64,000 bases of DNA from Gammaproteobacteria bacterium HGW-Gammaproteobacteria-2. GTDB lineage: Bacteria > Pseudomonadota > Gammaproteobacteria > Xanthomonadales > Xanthomonadaceae. Positions 16,982 to 26,279 of this stretch are shown here, in pieces; the stretch's first letter is position 1, and each line of letters begins with the position of its first letter. The DNA is taken from the NCBI GenBank assembly GCA_002840015.1, contig PGZE01000010.1, positions 1 through 64,000 on the forward strand. The letters run 5' to 3'. Under the pieces are notes generated by a model, which was not told the origin of the DNA, searched no databases, and saw only the letters and a list, made by a program, of their open reading frames with translations. A program made the translations under genes and the position numbers.

Positions 16982-17559
16982 GTCATTCAGATCGACAGTT
17001 AGCGCGGCGGCCCTCTATCGCCGTCATCGGCGACGCACGCATCACCCCTGGAAGTCGGCATGAAGCTTTGGCCCATGCAATCGGATGTGGGTTGGTCGAC
17101 GCCGGTTATCGCTTGGTCACTGGCGGCATGGGTGGAGTCATGGAGGCTGCGCACCGAGGTGCGCGCGACTCGGCAAACTGGTTCGACGGGGCCGGGATTG
17201 GAATACTGCCGGGGACAAACCCCGGCCAGGCCAACCCATATGTCGACATCGCAATACCCACTGGAAGTGACCATGGGCGCAACCTGGTCGTAGCCCAATC
17301 CGAGGCAGTCATCGCCATCGGCGGAGGGGCCGGAACCTTGTCCGAGATCGCCTTTGCCTGGATCCACCGGCGATTGATTATCGCTTTGCGTTGTGATGGC
17401 TGGAGTGAACGGTTGGCTGATCAGAGGATAGACGGAAGAATTCGCTACAAGGACATTCCCGAGGATCGCGTCTATGGGGCCAACTCAGCCGACGAGGCAA
17501 TTACGCTGTTGGCGCATTGGTTACCGAAATACACCATGCACCATCGGCGTATCGCTTGA
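16978..17559 (+). CDS. LOG/SLOG-like Rossmann nucleotide-binding protein (TIGR00725 type)
   Basis: A 193-residue protein with a Rossmann-like fold: 'VIGDARITPG', 'LVTGGMGGVMEAAHRGA' and 'AIGGGAGTLSEIA' (115-125), which is the nucleotide-binding loop and glutamate of the lysine-decarboxylase-like family. TIGR00725 proteins lack a proven reaction; related LOG proteins release nucleobases from nucleoside phosphates, and SLOG domains are proposed to sense or make nucleotide-derived signals. It overlaps the giant glycosyltransferase gene by four bases, so the two are translationally coupled. An insertion-sequence end starts at the base after its stop codon. Confidence 0.8.
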   Translation: MSHSDRQLARRPSIAVIGDARITPGSRHEALAHAIGCGLVDAGYRLVTGGMGGVMEAAHRGARDSANWFDGAGIGILPGTNPGQANPYVDIAIPTGSDHGRNLVVAQSEAVIAIGGGAGTLSEIAFAWIHRRLIIALRCDGWSERLADQRIDGRIRYKDIPEDRVYGANSADEAITLLAHWLPKYTMHHRRIA

Positions 17560-17698
17560 TGAACCGCCCCGGGATTTGAGGAGGCTCCAACTCTTGAGAG
17601 AATAGATCCATGAACAAGCCCGCCAAGTATTCCCCCGGAAGTCCGCGCGCTCGCGGAGCGCCTGGAAGCAGCTCCGCCGCGACGCCAGCGCCGTGTTG
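17560..17698 (+). mobile_element. Left-end remnant of an IS3-type insertion sequence
   Basis: The sequence begins TGAACCGCCCCGGG at 17560, a typical terminal repeat start for IS3-group elements, immediately after the stop of the LOG-like gene. It continues into a 5' transposase orfA relic at 17610: 'MNKPAKYSP', then after a one-base shift 'EVRALAER', the usual N-terminus of IS3 OrfA proteins. About 135 bases remain; the rest of the element is gone. It marks the boundary between the accessory operon and the core lepA region. Confidence 0.6.
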
Positions 17699-17738
17699 AC
17701 TCAGACGCTTGCTGCTGGCCTGAAGTGGCCGAAAACTA

Positions 17739-17747
17739 TGCGATAAT
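17739..17747 (+). promoter_or_regulatory. Extended -10 promoter of lepA
   Basis: TGCGATAAT gives TGn plus GATAAT (17742-17747), 49 bases before the lepA start. No good -35 is seen. The element lies just beyond the insertion-sequence remnant, which may have removed upstream control sequences. Confidence 0.5.
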
Positions 17748-17795
17748 CAGCGGCTTTATCCCCATTCCCGACGGCTGGCCTGACCGGCCGAATCT

Positions 17796-18896
17796 ATGCA
17801 ACATATCCGCAATTTCTCGATCATCGCCCATATCGATCACGGCAAGTCCACGCTGGCTGATCGCATCATCCAGCTTTGCGGCGGCCTTCAGGACCGCGAG
17901 ATGGAAGCGCAGGTGCTCGATTCCAATCCGATCGAGCGCGAGCGCGGCATCACCATCAAGGCGCAGTCGGTGTCGTTGCCGTACACCGCGCGCGACGGGC
18001 AGACCTATCAGCTCAATTTCATCGACACGCCCGGACACGTCGATTTCAGCTACGAGGTGAGCCGCTCGCTGGCGGCCTGCGAAGGTGCGCTGCTGGTGGT
18101 GGACGCGGCGCAAGGCGTGGAGGCGCAGTCGGTCGCCAACTGCTATACCGCCGTGGAGCAGGGGCTGGAAGTGGTGCCGGTGATCAACAAGATCGACCTG
18201 CCCACCGCCGATGTCGAAAAAGTCAAAGGCGAAATCGAGGCCGTGATCGGCATCGATGCCAGCGATGCCATTGCCATCAGCGCCAAGACCGGTCTGAACG
18301 TGATCGATGTGCTGGAAGCCATCGTCGCGCGCATTCCGCCGCCCACGCCGCGCGACACCGACCGATTGCAGGCGCTAATCATCGACTCGTGGTTCGACAA
18401 TTACCTTGGTGTGGTGTCGCTGGTGCGGGTGATGCAGGGCGAGATCCGGCCCGGTGACAAGATTCTGGTGATGTCCACCGGTCGCGTGCATCTGGTCGAC
18501 AAGGTCGGCGTGTTCACGCCCAAGCGCAAGGATCTGGCCAAGCTCGGCGCCGGCGAGGTCGGCTGGATCAACGCTTCGATCAAGGACGTTCACGGCGCTC
18601 CGGTCGGCGATACCCTGACCTCGGCGGCGTTGCCGGCAAGCAAGCCGCTGCCCGGTTTTCAGGAAATGAAGCCACGCGTGTTCGCCGGCCTGTTTCCGGT
18701 GGATTCGGAGGATTACCCGGCGCTGCGCGAGGCGCTGGAAAAGCTGCGTCTGAACGACGCCGCGCTGCGTTTCGAGCCGGAGAGTTCGGAGGCGATGGGT
18801 TTTGGTTTCCGCTGCGGTTTTCTCGGCATGTTGCACCTTGAAATCGTGCAGGAGCGGCTTGAGCGCGAGTACGATCTCGACCTCCGTGGTGTATGA
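17796..18896 (+). CDS. lepA: Elongation factor 4 (LepA), N-terminal part, frameshifted
   Basis: This encodes the first ~363 residues of LepA, the ribosome-associated GTPase that acts on elongation/initiation. G1 is [10 protein letters not shown]3 DTPGHVDF and G4 NKIDLP, followed by domain II and the start of domain III ('[21 protein letters not shown]'). The reading frame then ends at 18896 because of an out-of-frame deletion near 18883, where the usual 'DLDLISTAPS' segment is shortened. The rest of the protein continues in another frame from 18874. The ATG at 17796 matches the conserved N-terminus. It is the first gene of the lepA-lepB-rnc-era-recO cluster. Confidence 0.9.
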   Translation: MQHIRNFSIIAHIDHGKSTLADRIIQLCGGLQDREMEAQVLDSNPIERERGITIKAQSVSLPYTARDGQTYQLNFIDTPGHVDFSYEVSRSLAACEGALLVVDAAQGVEAQSVANCYTAVEQGLEVVPVINKIDLPTADVEKVKGEIEAVIGIDASDAIAISAKTGLNVIDVLEAIVARIPPPTPRDTDRLQALIIDSWFDNYLGVVSLVRVMQGEIRPGDKILVMSTGRVHLVDKVGVFTPKRKDLAKLGAGEVGWINASIKDVHGAPVGDTLTSAALPASKPLPGFQEMKPRVFAGLFPVDSEDYPALREALEKLRLNDAALRFEPESSEAMGFGFRCGFLGMLHLEIVQERLEREYDLDLRGV

Positions 18897-19572
18897 GGTG
18901 CTGATGACCGATGGCACTGTGCTCAGCCTGGATAACCCGGCCAAATTGCCGCCAGCAAACAAGTTGGTCGAAATCCGCGAGCCGGTCATCCTTGCCACCA
19001 TCCTCACACCACCCGATTACGTCGGCAATATCATCACCCTTTGCGAAGAAAAACGCGGCGCGCAGCAGGGCATCAATTACCTGGGTAGCCAGGTACAGAT
19101 AACGTACGAGCTGCCGATGGCCGAGGTGGTGCTCGACTTCTTCGATCGCCTGAAGTCGATCAGTCGCGGTTATGCCTCGCTGGACTACCATCTGCTGCGT
19201 TTTGACGCCGGCCCGTTCGTGCGCGTGGATACGCTGATCAATGGCGACCGGGTGGATGCGATGAGCCTGATCGTGCATCGCGCACAGGCTGATCGGCGTG
19301 GCCGCGAGATTGCCGAGAAGATGCGTGAGCTGATTCCGCGGCAGATGTTCGATGTTGCCATTCAAGCGGCGGTGGGTTCGCAGATCATCGCGCGCACCAC
19401 GGTCAAGGCGATGCGCAAGAATGTACTGGCCAAATGCTACGGCGGTGACGCAACACGCAAGAAAAAGCTGCTGGAAAAACAGAAGGCCGGCAAGAAGCGG
19501 ATGAAGCAGGTCGGCCGGGTATCGATCCCGCAGGAAGCTTTCCTCGCGGTTTTGCAAGTCGACAACAAGTAA
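18874..19572 (+). CDS. lepA: Elongation factor 4 (LepA), C-terminal part, frameshifted
   Basis: Out of frame with the preceding piece, this reads from '[14 protein letters not shown]' through domains IV and V ('[20 protein letters not shown]' type region; '[20 protein letters not shown]') to the conserved C-terminus. The domain order is complete when both pieces are joined, so only about five to six codons are lost plus a frame change. The sequence GATCTCGACC at the junction could be explained by collapse of a short repeat. Either a real mutation or a sequence error is possible; no slippery site suggests programmed frameshifting. Confidence 0.85.
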   Translation: MSTSVVYEVLMTDGTVLSLDNPAKLPPANKLVEIREPVILATILTPPDYVGNIITLCEEKRGAQQGINYLGSQVQITYELPMAEVVLDFFDRLKSISRGYASLDYHLLRFDAGPFVRVDTLINGDRVDAMSLIVHRAQADRRGREIAEKMRELIPRQMFDVAIQAAVGSQIIARTTVKAMRKNVLAKCYGGDATRKKKLLEKQKAGKKRMKQVGRVSIPQEAFLAVLQVDNK

Positions 19573-19603
19573 GCTGGCCACAACAACCTGCGAGGAAGTG
19601 CGC

Positions 19604-20401
19604 GTGAGAGTGGATTTTGCCCTGATTCTGGTAGTGCTGTCGGCCCTGACCGGCCTGATCTGGTTGGTCGATCATCTGTTTTTTGCCAAGGCGCGGCAAC
19701 TGCGCGCAACGCAAGCGGTGGCTGGCAACGCAGTAAGTGAGCCGGTCATCGTTGAGTACGCGCGTTCGTTTTTCCCGGTGATTTTAGCCGTTCTGCTGAT
19801 TCGCTCATTTCTTGGCGAGCCGTTCCGGATTCCGTCCAGTTCAATGATGCCCACGCTTTTGATTGGCGATTTCATCCTGGTCAACAAGTTCAGCTATGGC
19901 TTGCGCTTGCCGGTGCTCAACACCAAGCTCGTCGAGCTGGGCGAGCCCAAGCGCGGTGATGTGGTGGTATTCCGGCCGCCGCACCATCCCGATCAGGACT
20001 GGATCAAACGCATCATCGGCCTGCCCGGTGATCGGATCGGCTACCACAACAAACAGATCTTCGTGAACGGCGAGCCGGTGCCAATGCAGCCAGCTGGTAT
20101 CTACATTGGGGTTGGCCGGGGCCGCGATCACACCGGCGCGCAGATGCTGCGCGAAACCCTTGATGGACGCGAGCATGTGTTGCTGCATCGCGACCATCGC
20201 TCGCGCGGCGATGGTGATTTTGAGGTGCCGGCAGGGCACTATTTCGTGATGGGCGATAATCGCGATAATAGCGAGGACGGGCGCTTCTGGGGCTTCGTGC
20301 CGGAAGATCAACTGGTTGGGCGGGCGTTTGCAATCTGGATGAATTGGGACAGCCAGGCCGGTGGCGTCGATTTTTCGCGCATCGGCACGGTAATCAAGTA
20401 G
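19604..20401 (+). CDS. lepB: Signal peptidase I
   Basis: Type I signal peptidase, which removes Sec and Tat signal peptides at the periplasmic face of the inner membrane. Two N-terminal membrane segments (~5-23 and ~55-70) precede the S26 catalytic domain. The Ser is in PSSSMMP (about residue 80) and the general-base Lys in 'DWIKRIIGLPGD' (about 135); 'GDNRDNSEDGR' near the C-terminus is also conserved. GTG 19604 is preferred over GTG 19598 because GAGGAA at 19592-19597 then has proper spacing. It lies 31 bases after lepA, the usual order in proteobacteria. Confidence 0.92.
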   Translation: MRVDFALILVVLSALTGLIWLVDHLFFAKARQLRATQAVAGNAVSEPVIVEYARSFFPVILAVLLIRSFLGEPFRIPSSSMMPTLLIGDFILVNKFSYGLRLPVLNTKLVELGEPKRGDVVVFRPPHHPDQDWIKRIIGLPGDRIGYHNKQIFVNGEPVPMQPAGIYIGVGRGRDHTGAQMLRETLDGREHVLLHRDHRSRGDGDFEVPAGHYFVMGDNRDNSEDGRFWGFVPEDQLVGRAFAIWMNWDSQAGGVDFSRIGTVIK

Positions 20402-20522
20402 TTTGCTAGCCGCGCGCTTGCCGTTGCCTGCTCGCTGCGCCATGGCCTGATGCCTCAGGCGCGGAAATGAATGTACTGTCAAGTACGAAGCACTACACTG
20501 GCCATTTACGGGGAGCACAACG

Positions 20523-20894
20523 ATGAACAAACAAAAAGGCCTCACCTTTATCGGCTTCGTGATGCTGCTTGCGATTCTGGGCTTCTTTGCCTATGCCGCG
20601 ATGCGCCTGGTACCCATCTACACCGAGTATTTTGCAGTCAAGAGCGCGATGAAGGCAGTTGCGGCGGAAAGTGGCTCTGCGCAGATGCAGCCTGGCGATA
20701 TTCGCAACAAGCTGATCAAGCGTTTCGATGTGAGTTACGTAACGTCGGTAAACCCAAATGATATTCGGGTCCGGCGTGATCGCAACCCGAGCATTACCAT
20801 TGCCTACGAGGTACGCAAGCCGTTCATCTCCAATATTGATCTGGTCGTTTCCTTTTCGCATACCCAAGAACTGAGCCGTGGTGCTGGTTACTGA
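20523..20894 (+). CDS. DUF4845 small membrane protein
   Basis: A 123-residue protein with one N-terminal membrane helix ('[20 protein letters not shown]') and a short periplasmic domain with 'RFDVSYV' and '[18 protein letters not shown]'. This is the DUF4845 family that sits between lepB and rnc in many gamma- and betaproteobacteria. Its function is unknown. The ATG at 20523 follows GGGGAG. It overlaps the rnc start by 17 bases, so the two are probably translated together. Confidence 0.85.
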   Translation: MNKQKGLTFIGFVMLLAILGFFAYAAMRLVPIYTEYFAVKSAMKAVAAESGSAQMQPGDIRNKLIKRFDVSYVTSVNPNDIRVRRDRNPSITIAYEVRKPFISNIDLVVSFSHTQELSRGAGY

Positions 20895-21552
20895 TCCGAT
20901 CACTGGCCACCGTTTCTCCGATCCGTCGCTGCTGGAGCAGGCACTGACCCATCGCAGTGCCGGTAGCCAGCACAACGAGCGACAGGAGTTTCTCGGCGAT
21001 GCTTTGCTCAATTGCATCGCCGCAGAAGCGCTATATCGTCGTTGGCCGCGTGCCGACGAAGGCGCATTGACCCGTGCCCGTGCCGAGTTGGTGCGCGAGT
21101 CCGCACTGGCCGAAGTGGCGCGTCGCCTTGATCTCGGTCCGCGCTTGAGCATGGGGCCGGGTGAAATGAAATCGGGTGGTCATCGCCGTGACTCGGTGCT
21201 GGCTGATACCGTGGAAGCGATCATCGCGGCGATATATCTCGACGCCGGGTTTGCGGCCTGTCGCGAGGTGGTGTTGCGCTGGCTGGAACCGGATATCGCG
21301 GCGCTGCCCGTAGGTAAAGTCAAAAAAGATGCCAAGACCCGGCTGCAGGAATGGCTGCAAGGTTGTTCACGCCCGTTGCCGGAATATGAGCTGATCGAAA
21401 CACGCGGCGCCGAGCACGCAAAGATATTCTCTGTGCGTTGCACGTTGCCCGATGCTGACCTGGCTGCCATCGGTGAAGCGGGTTCACGTCGGCAAGCCGA
21501 GCAGGAAGCTGCCGGAGCGATGTTGATGCATCTGGAGAAACCCCATGAGTGA
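20878..21552 (+). CDS. rnc: Ribonuclease III
   Basis: A 224-residue double-strand-specific endoribonuclease, which processes rRNA precursors and antisense duplexes. The RNase III signature '[12 protein letters not shown]' lies near residues 36-47 and the second catalytic Asp/Glu pair is in '[16 protein letters not shown]'. A double-stranded RNA-binding domain occupies the last ~70 residues ('[11 protein letters not shown]' to '[14 protein letters not shown]'). Tandem GTG codons at 20878 and 20881 are both possible starts. Its end overlaps era by eight bases. Confidence 0.95.
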   Translation: MVLVTDPITGHRFSDPSLLEQALTHRSAGSQHNERQEFLGDALLNCIAAEALYRRWPRADEGALTRARAELVRESALAEVARRLDLGPRLSMGPGEMKSGGHRRDSVLADTVEAIIAAIYLDAGFAACREVVLRWLEPDIAALPVGKVKKDAKTRLQEWLQGCSRPLPEYELIETRGAEHAKIFSVRCTLPDADLAAIGEAGSRRQAEQEAAGAMLMHLEKPHE

Positions 21553-22438
21553 ACCCTATCGCGCGGGATATGTCGCGGTGGTTGGTCGGCCAAATGTTGG
21601 CAAATCGACTTTGGTCAATGCTTTGGTCGGGGTCGATATCAGTATCGTTTCCTCCAAGCCGCAAACCACCCGCCATCGGGTGCTGGGTATTGCAAGCAGC
21701 GAGGCCGGTCAGCTGGCGCTGGTTGATACGCCGGGCTTGCATCAAAGCCAGGGCAGCGCGATGAGCCGCTACCTCAATCGTGCGGCGCGCGGTTCGGTCG
21801 CCGACGTGAACGCGGCGCTGCTGGTGGTTGCTGCAGGGCGTTGGCATGACGAAGACACGCTCGCCTACGACGCGCTGGCCGAGGCCAATGTGCCGTGCGT
21901 GCTGGCGATCAACAAGATCGATCTGCTCAAGGACAAGGCGTCGCTGTTGCCGTTCATCGCCGAGCATGTGCAAATCCGCAATTTTGCCGCTGTGCATCCA
22001 ATCTCGGCCTTGCGCAACAAGGGTCTCGATGCGCTGCGCGACACATTGTTGAAATTGATGCCGGAATCCGAACCGTTGTTTGGTGAGGATGAGATCACCG
22101 ATCGCAGCGAGCGCTTTCTGGCTGCAGAACTGGTGCGCGAGCAGTTGATGCGCCGGGTTGGCGATGAAGTGCCGTATGCGCTTACCGTGCAGGTCGAGCG
22201 CTTCGAAGTGGATGGCGCGATGCTGCGCATCGCGGTAGTGGTGTGGGTGGAGCGCGAGAATCACAAGCCGATTGTCATTGGCAAAGGCGGCGAGCGGATG
22301 AAAGCCGTTGCCAGCGTGGCGCGTGGCAACATGGAAAAGCTGTTCGGGCGCAAAGTGTTTCTGGAAGTGTGGTGCAAAGTGCGTGAAGGTTGGGCCGACG
22401 ATGATGCCGCGTTGCGCCGTTTTGGCTATTCCGAGTAG
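21545..22438 (+). CDS. era: GTPase Era
   Basis: A 297-residue GTPase for 16S rRNA/30S subunit maturation. G1 is GRPNVGKS (14-21), G3 DTPG (61-64) and G4 NKID (121-124). The KH domain near residue 242 contains '[12 protein letters not shown]', which binds the 3' end of 16S rRNA. It overlaps rnc, matching the standard rnc-era operon. Length is typical and no defect is seen. Confidence 0.96.
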   Translation: MSEPYRAGYVAVVGRPNVGKSTLVNALVGVDISIVSSKPQTTRHRVLGIASSEAGQLALVDTPGLHQSQGSAMSRYLNRAARGSVADVNAALLVVAAGRWHDEDTLAYDALAEANVPCVLAINKIDLLKDKASLLPFIAEHVQIRNFAAVHPISALRNKGLDALRDTLLKLMPESEPLFGEDEITDRSERFLAAELVREQLMRRVGDEVPYALTVQVERFEVDGAMLRIAVVVWVERENHKPIVIGKGGERMKAVASVARGNMEKLFGRKVFLEVWCKVREGWADDDAALRRFGYSE

Positions 22439-22529
22439 CGCACGGCCTGATCTGGCCGTCTGCACAGAAGCGCTTCAAAGTGCTGAGCGAGCATTTGTTG
22501 AACTGACTTGCGCAGGAAGCTTTTGCTGC

Positions 22530-22580
22530 GTTGTTCGCCGGCAGGCCGGCTCCCACAAGCGCACTGGCTGGCAACAACGC
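22530..22580. repeat. REP-like element (GGGAGCCGGCCTGCCGGCGA type)
   Basis: The 24-base core TTCGCCGGCAGGCCGGCTCC plus CACA (22534-22557) is the exact reverse complement of 60557-60580. The arms CCGGC/GCCGG can fold. It lies between era and recO. This type is common as an extragenic palindrome in Pseudomonas and Xanthomonadales. Confidence 0.7.
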
Positions 22581-22639
22581 CAGCCCCATGGCTCAGTTTT
22601 CGTTGCTGGTTCTCGATTGGGCCGGTGTCGGTCGCTGCC

Positions 22640-23344
22640 ATGCGGGTAAGCGCGCAACCGGCGTGGGTGTTGCATGTGCGGCCGTGGCGCGAGACCAGCA
22701 TGCTGGTGGAGTTGTTTACGCCCGATTACGGCCGCATCGGTGCCTTGTCACGCTCGGTACGTGGCCCGAAACGGCAATGGATACGTGCGGTATTGCAGCC
22801 ATTCACACCATTGCGGATCGATTTTCAGCAGCGCGGCGAGCTGGCCAATCTGGGCGCGGTAGAGCCCGCCGCAGCGCCACTGCCGTTGTCCGGCGAAGCG
22901 GTGCTTGCCGGGTTTTATGTCAACGAATTGCTGCTGCGACTGACCCCGCGCAATGATCCTCAACAGGCATTGTTTGGCCGCTATTGCGCGCTGCTCGATG
23001 CGCTGGCCAGTGAAGCGAATCTGGCCTGGACGCTGCGTTGCTTCGAGCGCGATCTGTTGACCCAGCTCGGCTATTCGTTGTCGTTTGCGCACGATGCCAA
23101 TGGCGCGGCCATCGACCCTGATGCGCGTTATCGCATCGATCCCGAGCAAGGCGCAGTGCGCGCGCTGACTTCTGATCGCAGTGCGGTTAGCGGTGCGCAA
23201 TGGCTGGCACTGGCCGCTGATGTGGAGCCGGAGCAAGCCACATTGCGTGTGTTGCGGCGAGTGCTGCGCAATCAGCTAGAGCGTTTGCTGGACGGTCGGC
23301 CATTGCGCTCGTGGGACATGCTGGGCGGGTTGATTCGCAAATAG
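22640..23344 (+). CDS. recO: DNA repair protein RecO
   Basis: A 234-residue protein of the RecFOR pathway, which loads RecA on gapped DNA. The N-terminal OB fold reads 'AWVLHVRPWRETSMLVELFT' followed by 'GRIGALSRSVRG', and the helical C-terminal part contains 'FYVNELLLRLTPRNDP' and 'FERDLLTQLGYSLSF'. The zinc-binding cysteines of some RecO proteins are absent, as usual in this group. The ATG at 22640 starts the conserved N-terminus. A REP-like repeat separates it from era. Confidence 0.92.
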   Translation: MRVSAQPAWVLHVRPWRETSMLVELFTPDYGRIGALSRSVRGPKRQWIRAVLQPFTPLRIDFQQRGELANLGAVEPAAAPLPLSGEAVLAGFYVNELLLRLTPRNDPQQALFGRYCALLDALASEANLAWTLRCFERDLLTQLGYSLSFAHDANGAAIDPDARYRIDPEQGAVRALTSDRSAVSGAQWLALAADVEPEQATLRVLRRVLRNQLERLLDGRPLRSWDMLGGLIRK

Positions 23345-23355
23345 CGGCACCTCGG

Positions 23356-23379
23356 TCGCCCACAGGGTGGGCTCCTACA
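23356..23379. repeat. REP-like element, second family
   Basis: The element reads TCGCCCACAGGGTGGGCTCC plus TACA. A near copy lies at 60705-60728. The CCCACAGGGTGGG core is self-complementary. It sits in the short interval between convergent recO and the receiver-HPt gene, where it could also weaken read-through. Confidence 0.6.
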
Positions 23380-23423
23380 GTGAGCGCGACCACTTTTTTG
23401 GACTCAAGTCCCGAATGGCCTGC

Positions 23424-24101
23424 TCATGGCTTTTCGCGCAATGTGCGCTGGCAGGCGTTGACAAACCGATCCCGCAGGCTGGGTTGGCTCAGGTCATTGG
23501 CCAGTGCAACCACAGCTTCGCGCAAAGCATCGGCGCCAACCAGCGCGCAACTGCCATTGAGCCGGTGCAGCAGACTGCCAGCAAGCGGATGCTGGCCTTG
23601 CGCAAGGGCATCAATGATTTGTCGTTGCAAGTCTGGAAGCTCTTGCAAGAACATGTCATGCAGGGCCGCACGCGTGCTTTCTACACCACCAGCCGCAGCC
23701 AGCGCGTGGCTGTAGTTCCAAAGATCGTGTTCGGCAGCAGCAGGCAGCAACTTGCCCACTGCTTGCAACAGTTCAGTACTAGCAACCGGTTTGGTCAATA
23801 CTTGAATAAATCCGGATGCGAGCAATGCCGTCGTCATAGCCGTGTCATTGTCGGCAGTCAGGGCGACGGCTGGGGTCTGTATGCCAGCGATCCGCAGGCG
23901 GATCAACAGATCGGCGCTGTGGCCATCGGGCACATTGGCGTCGAACAACCACAGGTCGAAAGCGATGCGCTGGATGGCCGCCTCAGCTTGCGCCAGTGTG
24001 CTGGCGCATTGCACCTGCGCTGGTATCGCCAGTAGTGTCTCGTGCAGATACAGGCGGGTAGGCGGGTCGTCTTCCAGTAGCAGGAGTTTTGCCATCGGCA
24101 T
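23424..24101 (-). CDS. Response regulator receiver and HPt domain protein
   Basis: A 225-residue protein. The receiver domain (1-120) has the acidic pocket E10-D12, phospho-acceptor D54 in 'WLFDANVPDG' and K104 in 'LTKPVAS'. The histidine phosphotransfer domain (~130-220) has H179 in 'LHRLNGSCALVG'. Such proteins shuttle phosphate between hybrid kinases and regulators. There is no output domain. No kinase gene is adjacent, so partners are elsewhere. The starts at 24101 and 24095 are both possible; neither has a strong ribosome binding site. Confidence 0.8.
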   Translation of the reverse strand: MPMAKLLLLEDDPPTRLYLHETLLAIPAQVQCASTLAQAEAAIQRIAFDLWLFDANVPDGHSADLLIRLRIAGIQTPAVALTADNDTAMTTALLASGFIQVLTKPVASTELLQAVGKLLPAAAEHDLWNYSHALAAAGGVESTRAALHDMFLQELPDLQRQIIDALAQGQHPLAGSLLHRLNGSCALVGADALREAVVALANDLSQPSLRDRFVNACQRTLREKP

Positions 24102-24183
24102 TCAGATGCGGTGAAGGGTTGTGAGGGTTATCCTGCCACAACATGTCTCGCGCTCAATGGATTGGATGGTGATCAGCTCGTCA

Positions 24184-26211
24184 ATGCACTCTTCGTTGCG
24201 CTGCACTACGCTCGTTTTGGTTGTCATCGTGGGGTTGCTGGGCGCCGCCACGGTGAACGCCAAACGGATGAGCGCGCAGGTTGCGATGGTGCGTACCGCG
24301 ATCGCCGAGGTTCACAAGGTAGATGTGAGCCTGGACTGGCCCGATGATGCCGATAGTGGGCAGTTGAGTATCGATATCGCGCAGATTGATGCCTCTTCGC
24401 TGGGTTATCGTTTCGACAAACTGCGCTGGCAATGTGAACTTAAACGCGACGGCGAGGGTTTCGCCTGTGCCGGGCCGGTGCGCTCGGCGCAAGGAAACTT
24501 GCCATCGCTGCGTCTGGCAATGTCGTTGTCACACACCGATGCGCTGTTGACTTCGGGTCGGACCCGGGTCGAGGTCAAACGGCTGGCGGCCGCGCCCGAC
24601 AACACCCGCCTGCTGTTGCGTCAGGTGCCGGTGGCGTGGGTGCAGGCGTTCATGCACACGTTGTGGGCCGATGCGCGTTACAACAAGGGTCGGGTCGATG
24701 CGGATTTCATGCTCAACGTGCCCGAGGCGAAGCCGATGCGCGTCAGCGGCCCGGTCACGCTTGCCGGACTGGCGCTGGACACTGCCGATGGCATGATCGC
24801 GGCCGAGGGTTTATCGGCGAAGATGCAACTGGATGCGTCGATCAGCGATGCCGCCAGCAGGCTGGCGTTACAGGGATCGCTGCACGGCGGTGAGCTGTTG
24901 GCATCGAGCCTGTATGTGGCATTGCCAAAACAAGCGGTCAGCGTGGCGGTGAACGCCGAACGCCGTGGCAATCAGGGTTGGCGATTGCACGGCATCCGCT
25001 GGGATGATCCGGATGCCCTGCATGTTGAAGGGGAGGTGCAGCTCGATCCGGCATTCAACCCGCTGCGGGCAACGCTGGCGGTGGTCAGCACGTCATTGCA
25101 GGACACCGCGACCCGCTACCTGAGTGGGCCAATCGGAATGGCCGGGCTGGATGGCCTGCTATTGACCGGCAGTCTGCGTGCCAGTCTGGATTGGGGTGAG
25201 CATGGTGCCAGCGCAGTCAGTGTGGCGCTGGACAAGGTCAATGCCGTTGCCGCCGATGGCCGTTTCGCACTCGCCGATGTGTCGGGCGAATTGGCGTGGG
25301 CTCGTGCCGGTGATTCCGCTCCGGGCACAATCGGTTGGGGTGCTGCGGCAATCTATGGCCTGGGTTTCGGCGCCGGGTCGGCTACGCTGCAAAGCAAAAG
25401 TGGTGAAATCGCATTGCTGGCGCCGGTCGCGGTGCCGTTACTCGGGGGAGTTTTTCGACTCAACCATTTCGCGCTCACGCCGCGCCAGGGCGATCAGGGG
25501 GCACGCATTCGCCTGGGCATGAAGCTCACCGACCTGGATCTGGGCAAACTGTCGCAACGTCTGGGCTGGCCACCATTCACCGGCACCGTGGGTGGCACCT
25601 TGGCCGATGCGCAGTACACCGACAATCGGCTCAGCTTCAAGGGCGGCATCACTATTTCGATGTTCGATGGCGAAGTGCGGATCAACGACATGGTGATGGA
25701 GCGGCCATTTGGCGTGGCGCCAATGCTGGCCGCCGACATCGTCTACGATCAACTCGATCTGCAGCCGTTGACTGCGGCTTTTGGCTTCGGTGAAATCACT
25801 GGCCGGCTTGATGGCAAGGTCGGCAATCTGCGCCTGCTGGACTGGGCGCCGGTGCAATTTGACGCCGACTTCCATTCCAGCCCGGGCTACAAAGGGAAAA
25901 AGAAAATCAGCCAGCGCGCGGTGCGCGATCTGACCAGCGTCGGCGGTGGCGGAATCGCTGCCGGCCTGCAAAACAGCATGCTCAAGATGTTCAGCAATTT
26001 CTCCTACGCGAAGTTGGGTCTGAAATGCACTCTGCGACAGAATGTATGCCATATGGACGGTGTTGGTTCAGCCGGGCAGGGCTATACCATCGTCGATGGT
26101 TCCGGCTTGCCACGCATCACGGTGGTCGGGTTTTCGCGGCGGGTGGATTGGCCGGTGTTGTTGGCGCGTTTGAAGGCGGTAACCGAAGGGCAGATGCCGA
26201 CGGTGAATTAA
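24184..26211 (+). CDS. YdbH-like envelope protein (AsmA/TamB-type fold family)
   Basis: A protein of about 675 residues with a signal peptide or membrane anchor ('TTLVLVVIVGLLGAATVNA') and long beta-rich sequence. The C-terminal part matches the YdbH/dicarboxylate-transport-like group: 'GTVGGTLADAQYTDNRLSFKGG', then 'SRNVCH'-type 'LRQNVCHMDGVG' and 'LARLKAVTEGQMP'. In E. coli YdbH is a bridge-like protein for phospholipid transport between the membranes, working with YnbE and YdbL. The DUF1318 gene follows directly, which supports this. The start is uncertain: GTG 24121 (after GAAGGG) would add 21 residues; ATG 24184 best fits a signal peptide. Confidence 0.65.
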   Translation: MHSSLRCTTLVLVVIVGLLGAATVNAKRMSAQVAMVRTAIAEVHKVDVSLDWPDDADSGQLSIDIAQIDASSLGYRFDKLRWQCELKRDGEGFACAGPVRSAQGNLPSLRLAMSLSHTDALLTSGRTRVEVKRLAAAPDNTRLLLRQVPVAWVQAFMHTLWADARYNKGRVDADFMLNVPEAKPMRVSGPVTLAGLALDTADGMIAAEGLSAKMQLDASISDAASRLALQGSLHGGELLASSLYVALPKQAVSVAVNAERRGNQGWRLHGIRWDDPDALHVEGEVQLDPAFNPLRATLAVVSTSLQDTATRYLSGPIGMAGLDGLLLTGSLRASLDWGEHGASAVSVALDKVNAVAADGRFALADVSGELAWARAGDSAPGTIGWGAAAIYGLGFGAGSATLQSKSGEIALLAPVAVPLLGGVFRLNHFALTPRQGDQGARIRLGMKLTDLDLGKLSQRLGWPPFTGTVGGTLADAQYTDNRLSFKGGITISMFDGEVRINDMVMERPFGVAPMLAADIVYDQLDLQPLTAAFGFGEITGRLDGKVGNLRLLDWAPVQFDADFHSSPGYKGKKKISQRAVRDLTSVGGGGIAAGLQNSMLKMFSNFSYAKLGLKCTLRQNVCHMDGVGSAGQGYTIVDGSGLPRITVVGFSRRVDWPVLLARLKAVTEGQMPTVN

Positions 26212-26279
26212 CAGGTTTAAAGTCAATCCCGGTAATGTCCGGTACCCAAAATGCAATGGTTTCAACACAGGAGGATGTC

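Noticed and set aside
18870-18900. Programmed frameshift in lepA
   Set aside because: There is no slippery heptamer or downstream pseudoknot, and conserved codons are missing, so a deletion or sequence error is more likely.
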